A stretch of 64,000 nt of DNA, taken from the NCBI GenBank assembly GCA_947652605.1, contig OX393581.1, positions 52,971,924 to 53,035,923 on the forward strand. The letters are read 5' to 3'. The translations under genes were made by a program, and so were the position numbers. Position 1 is the stretch's first letter, and the number at the start of each line of letters is the position of its first letter. Positions 57,602 to 64,000 of this stretch are shown one piece after another. The notes below the pieces were generated by a model. That model worked only from the letters and a program-made list of their open reading frames with translations, had not been told where the DNA came from and did no database searches. The stretch comes from Elmis aenea. Taxonomy: Eukaryota; Arthropoda; Insecta; Coleoptera; Elmidae.

Positions 57602-59480
57602 TTCTAAAATCATTTATGTAATTTACTATTATTTTGCTGTTTAAGCAAATATATCTTTGTCCCTTTTGCGATTGCAGTTAAACCTGTTCAATTGTGATTA
57701 ATAAATGAAATATTTATAAACCCCAACTTTGTTATAAGAAAACGGTAGGCATGGAAATATAATGTGACATACAATCAGTCTTCATGTTTGATAATTCTGA
57801 ACTATCCATTAGGATAATTTAATCGAGCCCTGAAACAGTTGCTGTCGTTCAGCATTTTACTAAAACGAAGGGGAGAAATTTGTTAAATGGTTTTATTGCT
57901 TCAACGACTACTATTCTGCTGCTTCCAAAAGTCGTCTTAAAAGTTAATTCAAAGAATAAACCAGACAATTACAATTATAAATTAAAATTAGGATGTAAAG
58001 AATGAAATTCGCATGAATATTACTTGACAAACGTTTTTCAATTTTAATGTACATATTATCTCATTTTTGAACATACACAGGTGGTGTTTGTTTCAATAAT
58101 TAAGTGTGATTTTACGTGTTTAGTGTGAATATGCAAAGAAAATGTGACCCTTTCCTGAAATATTCTGAAAAGTAGAAAACTATTATTTAATCGTATATAC
58201 AGGGTGATTCAGTTTGACTGTCGCACCCCTATGACTTTGTTATATTAAGAGGAAACCCCCATAAACCTCATATTTTTGTAAATCGTGGAAAATTCTCTAT
58301 CGAATTACGTTCAAATGTTTTTTCCGCGATGAAATATGTCAGACTGGCGATAGTCAACTTTTTTAAATTGAAATGATATGTTTTTTTTTTTATTGATTTT
58401 GATAGAGAATTAAATTCTTAATCCGATAGTGCATAAAAAAAATAAGCAAACACAGGACATTGTTTGAGAAAAATTAAAGTTATTTATTATTTTTTACAAA
58501 ATCGTTGTATTTAACTAAACAAAACACGATCGCTGTAGTAATTGACAGTTCATAACTTGTCTGATTGTGTTTTATTATTTTTCGATGAAAAATCGTTATT
58601 TTGTGAGCTGAAATAAACTCCAATGGCAGGTGAAAAACTAAATAATACTAACGTGCATTATTTTTGACTCCCAACTAACTAGTTTTTTAATCCAATAAAT
58701 TCAGGTTGGCCCCCGTACGATGTGAGTAGGTAAGTGGCGTTTATGTTCGCAAAGATTTTCCTTTAACATTCTTCAAACTTTCCTGAGCTGGTATCGCTTT
58801 AAACTGAGATTGAATCTGTTAAATGGGGCATTCGGTTGTTGGCAAAACGAATGATAGAACGAACTTTCGCAGAAATTAAATATATATTGAGATAAAGCAT
58901 CGGGAAGTTACATTTAAACTAATAACAATGAATATAATTTAAGTTTCGGAATAGACTTATAAATGGATTGTCCAAAGTTTCAAAACTTCCGTAATAAGGG
59001 TTTGTTCCGTTCGCATATTCTTGCACAAAATCTAAATTGTTTTCATCGCCGCCTCCTTAAATTCCTATATTTTTCAACTTTTAACTGCATACAATTACAC
59101 ACTTCCGTATAACATAAAAATATTTACCTGAAAGTTGTTTTCATACAATGTTTTCACTTTATAATGGAAGTATGACTTATCATAAAAGAATATGAGGAAA
59201 TTGTAAACGATAAAACGATACGTATATTAGCAAAGAAGTATTTTTACGTGCTTAGTAACAAACTAAACTGAAAATTTTCATATTGTACCCAATTCCTGAT
59301 GTACCTATCTGAAAAATTTCAATTTTTAGTTTTTACTACAACTTTCTCCTTATCCACAATAAAATTTGTCCTTAAATAATTGTGGGTGTGAAAAAAGAGC
59401 CTTAATCGCATGGTATGCTTAATTTTTGAGTTGCGATAGTCTTTATTATTTTAGTTCAGGACAATGGTTCTTTGTAGTCG
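57602..59480. other. Gene-free stretch with one unpaired MITE end
   Basis: TACAGGGTGATTCAGTTTGA at 58199 followed by CTGTCGCACCCCTATGACTT resembles a TA-type foldback MITE terminus, and the AT-rich 200 bp after it may be its arm. No matching right end was found. No genes. Confidence 0.4.
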
Positions 59481-61139
59481 CCGGCACCTTTAAATATTCA
59501 AAATATGTTCTAACACCCCCTGTAAAACTGTAGATCCTAGGCAAGCTGTACAGTACAGTAGAGTGGTTTACAGTTCTGCGAATCGAGTGGAGAACCCTCT
59601 GAGAAGAACTCAGTTTCGCACCCCAGGAGGAGCATTTTGCACCCCAGGGGTTGCGAGCACTTCCGGTTAAGAACCACTGGTTTAGAAGAACATAAATTAC
59701 TTACCATTAATAGCACTTTAAACGTATTCATTTACTATAAAATCTTAGAAAATATTAACCCTGTATTTTATTCTCAAAAAATTTAACTCGACCCCCGTAT
59801 GTATAAGATAAGTAACCACATGAACACGCGTATACATACGAGAAAACAAGGCCTCCTTTGTTACAGAACACAAAACAAGCTATTATGTACATATGTATTT
59901 ATATTACAGGTTGTAATGTAGCTTTAGGTAACTGTTGCCGGAGTGAATGGTGAATAATTTCGGGTATACAGCTCTGTTGCTTTATAAATACAGCCACATG
60001 CTCATGCAAATTAACTGAAAATTTGTTCTGTTATTCAGTTTTATTTAGTAGAAATTAATTGCTTGTTATTTTTGTACGAAAACAATTATGCCGTGTTTAC
60101 AAAATTACTGTTTATTGTTAAAGGTTGTAGGAGTGAATTTTGATTGGATGCTGATTGTGATTATAAATATCGCAGTTTTGGGCGTATGTAACACTGTTAT
60201 TCATTTAGATATTTACTTTTTTTAGTTTTGCGTTTTGTTTTTATTTGGCACTGTTATACAAACATAAGCAGGATAATGTTTCATGAATTGTACCGTCTCA
60301 TGAATCGCATATCCTTGATATTTCGGGTAATTGGCAAGGATAATACCACTAGAAGTGATTTTTTGGTGAATTATTTGTCGTTTCCTTGGAAACTTCCAAC
60401 AAGTCTACGACACAAAGTAAAAATAGTTTTTGGTATTTATTTTACCACAAATTAATAATTCTATCAGTGTTTTAAAATACCCATTACACTGTTCGTTCTA
60501 TATGCTCGTTGAACGCAAAGAAAATAGGTATTAATTTAAATAACAGGGAGACTTTTCGTTTATTATTCAAGACACAGACGTCCGTATGTGCAGCAAGCAA
60601 AAATATTCTTAACACGGTGTTTTCTTTGCTTGTAATTGAAGTTCGAAACGCCCATATCTTTGACAGCTGTCGTTGTGGAAAAGGTCTGTTAGGCTGTTGG
60701 CATTGCTTCTAAAAACAAAAACGTTTGTATTTAGACAGTCACGCTGAGTTAAAAAAAAAACAGTTGTGTAAATCAGAATACTTGATATTTTACATGTGCT
60801 GTAGGTAAAATCTTAAAGTTTATGACCCTTAACATTTTTGTATAAAATATTCATTCAATATTTACACAAACAGTGTTGGAAAGAAGGGACCTTTTTTAGG
60901 ATAAAAGCAAACATGCTTTTCGTTATGTTAGTAGTTTTACAACAAATGAATATTGTTGACTTATGCTTCGTAAAAATACGTAGGTACCATTGCTTGTTAA
61001 ACAATTTTTTCTATCAGTGACTAAAACAGAGACATCTCATATTTGAGACAGCCACCAATTTTGGTTTTTTAAATGCTTTGGAGTAAAAAAAAAGGACACC
61101 TTAAGCATTATTTGAGATGCTCAATAAATATGTAACTTT
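59481..61139. other. Gene-free stretch
   Basis: Near 59630-59690 the sequence CCAGGGGTTGCGAGCACTTC and GGTTAAGAACCACTGG resembles a hAT terminus. A matching left end (AGAGTGGTTTACAG near 59560) is weak, and no target duplication is seen. The three open frames of 60-75 codons at 60.2-61.0 kb have no recognisable domain. Confidence 0.4.
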
Positions 61140-61386
61140 TGAAGCATTTTGTTTCAAACCTGCCGATTCCTCATTCTGTGTTCTTACAAAATTTACCGTT
61201 TCTTTCATACATCGCTTTTATTATGTTGATTGTTTCTAGTTCTATTCTCTTCTTGCTTAGGCCTTTCCATATGTCATTTCTCTTGATTTTATCGAATGCT
61301 TTTTCCAAGTCGATAAAACGTAAATGTATTTCCTTGTTTTTGGTTAGGCTCTTTTTAATTGTTTTTATTATAAGAATAAAACTCAA
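61140..61386 (-). pseudogene. LINE reverse transcriptase fragment
   Basis: The minus strand encodes KSLTKNKEIHLRFIDLEKAF, DKIKRNDIWKGLSKKRIELE and TINIIKAMYERNGKFCKNTE. This is the same palm segment as the start of the copy at 43440-44535 and clearly the same family. Both ends are truncated and the catalytic FADD region is absent. Confidence 0.9.
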
Positions 61387-61559
61387 TTAACCTTCATCCA
61401 AAAATATTTTTTGACAACTTCATTTTGCATGTGCCACAAACGAAATTGTTTTGAAAATAGCTTCTGTGGGTCTAATGATATATAATTCGGACATGCAGTA
61501 ATAAATATCGTCAAACATTCGCAATGATAAATTGTAATATGCATTAACATTGGCAGACA

Positions 61560-62100
61560 TTTCACGAAATCTGGCAGTTAATACCGTTCGAGCGAACTAA
61601 CAGATGCACATTTGCATGAGAAAGGAATACGTTATGACTTTTATGTAAGTGTTCGGTTCCCCGAAATGGGAAAATATTTGTCTTACGCCGTTCGATCATT
61701 AGTTTTTCTTCGGCGGAATAAATTATGGCGCTCGCATTTAATTTTGATAAAGTGGATGACGTGAACCGAGGCCTACTTTTCTTAATTATAAACCGATAGT
61801 CTCGAAAAATTCAGATTAATGATGTTCGGCGCAAACAGGATGGTGAACATCATTCTGGATATAAATAAAGGAGGGCCGGTCGCATGTCGGGCCGCTTGTT
61901 TAACTACACACAACTCGGAAAAATGCAGTTAAATTTGAATATTTGAATAGCAAAGCGTCGTCGCGGGTCGTCGCCAGTATTTGAATTCATTAGGTATTTA
62001 AATGAGCGTATATTCGATAATACCGCTAATGGTATATTATTATGTATAAGTGGTGACCGTGGCGGCTCTAGAGCAGGACGAAAATTCAAAAATTCTGCAA
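61560..62100. promoter_or_regulatory. Candidate enhancer/promoter island
   Basis: GC-balanced, complex non-coding DNA. It contains an exact octamer ATTTGCAT (61610-61617, POU-type), TCTTAATTATAAACCG and CAGATTAATGATG (homeodomain-like), and a TATAAATAAAGG box near 61859 followed by GGGCCGGTCGCATGTCGGGC. No open frame with a recognisable domain. Regulatory role is inference. Confidence 0.4.
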
Positions 62101-63479
62101 GTCAAATTTTCATTAGTAGATTTTTAAGAGAAAAATCGAGATTTTCTTCAAACTTCCTGATTCGTGATGAATAAGAATTGACTTAGGACGAGGGGTGACA
62201 TGCAAATCAGCAAAAACAAGGGGAAAAACTCTAAAAAATACCTATATATTTAACGAGAGACTTCCTTTGATCAAATATATGCAAATTAAGTCTCCGTCGT
62301 GTCTTGCTGACGTTCCTTGATCCTTTATAAAGTCCTTGTATCTTCGATATTTGCAAGCTGGTCACATTTCAGCCGCTCAAAGAACCGAAGAACATGTGAA
62401 TTGTTTGCTAAGTCCGGTATTTAGTATGCACATCTAATTAACCTATTAGGGTGTAGTTCATGTCATCGCTGGCATGGAAATTACATCAGCGGCTCTTATT
62501 TTACCCACTACCCGCTATACATTTCAAATTAACATCGCATATATTTTGAATTTTATTATACCCACACGTTGACAATTAGGTATCTACCGCTTTACATGGG
62601 TAACTTTCTTACTATAAGAGTTAAGGAGTAGATTAAATTGGCAAAGTTGAGCAGAATTACAAAATAAATAGAATGCAGTTAAATAAATTAAGCGGTGTTG
62701 CGACACAGTAAAAAATGTCTGTAAAAATATCAGTTAAATTTTCCATTGTGTAGGTTTACATAAGAATTGTCACTAAACGAATGTAAATTCTATTCGTTTA
62801 ATGTTATGAATACAAAGTTTTAATAAACTTTACATGCATTTTACAGGGTGAAAGTAATGTTACAATAAAATTGCAAAAATCACTCCAAAATTACTCGATG
62901 TTTACAGTTTCACATTGTACTTGCGATTAAAGAAATGAATACTTGAGTTTAGGTGAAATATTAACACATCAAAATGCCACAAAAGCTGCATTTTTCCCTA
63001 AATTATAACCTGTTACTTCGTTAGTAGCAATCTCATATATCTTAGTTTATGTAGATCGGATAGTGCAAAAAATAAATGCTGATACAACTCTGGTTTACTA
63101 AAAATTCCTGAGTACTCTTCTGTCTAATAGCACGGCCTTGTAACTCGAGACAGAACTTTGCGCACTTTTTTGCTACATTTCAAGCTACATTTTAAGAGTT
63201 TTTATTGAATTTTAGGTAACATGTGTTTGATAAGCATTGAAGCCGTTCAAAATTTCTTTCAAAGTATGTCGTTATACAGGGTAAATGTATTGCTGTATAT
63301 TACAAAACGACTGTTTAAATAATTTTACAATTATTGTAGTGTTGTGTTAGTGTTGGCACCAAAAAATATAATTTTTGATTTTTAATTCATTGTAAGTAAA
63401 TGGAATAGTATAAGATCAGTTTTAGTATACTTTTTATTTTCGTTATCTTGTTCTCTATGAATTTTTGATTTTTTTGATT
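62101..63479. other. Gene-free stretch
   Basis: AT-rich, no gene. TACAGGGTGAAAGTAATGTT near 62844 and TACAGGGTAAATGTATTGC near 63277 look like single MITE termini in the same orientation, without inverted partners. Confidence 0.35.
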
Positions 63480-64000
63480 TCTTAAAAGAAACTTGACTTG
63501 AGTGGCAATGGAAAATGTTTTGTGTAAAAAATTTTTCAGAAACTTTTATTCTTGATAAATGTTGGTGGATGACCTAAAATTAATTTTAAGATGAAAAAAA
63601 ATTCATAAAAATTTATAGGATAGGTACTTAGGTTTTAGCGATTTCAGAAATATTCCAAGAGCCTTATTTTAAGAGTTACAAAAAAAAAACTTCATAGAAA
63701 AAGATTGTCTAGTATTCAAAAATACGACCAAAGGTGAAACTTGTCGTTATAATTTCAATAATTATTTTTATAGTATTTTAAAATCAAAAGGTCTGCAGTT
63801 TTTTATTATTGGTTTTTCAAATAATTTTATTCTTGAGAAAACTAATTTTAAGTTAGAACAAAGTTCAATATAAATTCATATAACTAGATTTTACCGATTT
63901 TAAAAATATTTCGAAAGAGAAAAGTGCCTTTATTTTAAAAATTTTTAAAAATTGCGCTAAAATCTCCAAAAGCTAGTGTTGTATGAACTTTTTTCGAGCT
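63480..64000. mobile_element. Diverged relatives of the MITE at 280-681, cut by the window edge
   Basis: Shares the internal order of the element at 280-681: TTTTCAGAAACTTTTATTCT, TGATAAATGTTGGTG, a purine-rich run, TTTTAGCGATTTCAGAAATA and GCTAGTGTTGTATGA. The match is loose, and two partial units appear to be present (63510-63740 and 63800-64000). Confidence 0.6.

Noticed and set aside
59559..59682. Second short hAT MITE
   Set aside because: The right end looks like a hAT terminus, but the left end pairs poorly and no 8-bp duplication was found.
1..64000. Integrated virus or LTR retrotransposon
   Set aside because: I saw no gag, protease, integrase, envelope or viral polymerase signature and no paired LTRs; all reverse-transcriptase pieces are non-LTR type.

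Overview
The window looks like nuclear DNA from an insect, possibly a beetle. It is AT-rich, its genes are split by GT-AG introns (many only 54-65 bp), and it is littered with old transposons: Jockey-like and other LINEs, hAT, mariner, pogo/Tigger-like relics, and many foldback MITEs with TA, TTA or 8-bp target duplications. I see no bacterial operons, rRNA or tRNA genes, or CRISPR arrays. The insect call rests on gene structure and transposon types and is not a species identification.

Genes occupy only the first third. At 1.4-4.3 kb on the + strand are two exons that join in frame and end in a Cys-rich tail, stop codon and poly(A) signals: the 3' end of a gene I cannot name. Its intron holds the last two exons of a MIF (macrophage migration inhibitory factor)-like gene, with no recognisable first exon. 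From 21.1 to 8.8 kb on the - strand lies the best-supported gene, a 15-exon ubinuclein/yemanuclein homologue (HIRA histone H3.3 chaperone subunit). All 15 exons join in one reading frame of 1156 codons plus stop. Its introns hold two minisatellites, MITEs, a mariner relic and a LINE relic. Just past its 3' end is a 173-bp tandem satellite, invaded by a foldback element.

From 21.3 to 64 kb I find no host protein-coding gene. This stretch has three kinds of content. First, transposon relics: a hAT with perfect 8-bp target duplications at 28.7-29.8 kb, a Tigger-like relic at 27.1-28.0 kb, LINE pieces at 31.8, 43.4, 50.5, 51.1, 55.3 and 61.1 kb, and a second hAT at 54 kb. Second, tandem or segmental duplications: a 960-bp tandem pair at 22-23.9 kb, 305-bp, 158-bp and 156-bp arrays, and a 1-kb GC-richer block present twice 18.9 kb apart. 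Third, a series of 0.3-0.8 kb islands of more balanced, complex, non-coding sequence (28.0, 30.9, 42.1, 44.9, 46.0, 53.0 and 61.6 kb). These look like candidate cis-regulatory modules, so the right two-thirds may be a regulatory gene desert or a giant intron. That reading is inference.

I found no clear new biochemical system. The items most worth checking are the duplicated 1-kb block (promoter/first-exon-like, or an unclassified transposon), the island series, the unidentified Cys-tailed gene, the partly open 63-nt repeat in a ubinuclein intron, and the near-perfect hairpin MITEs that could feed small-RNA pathways.
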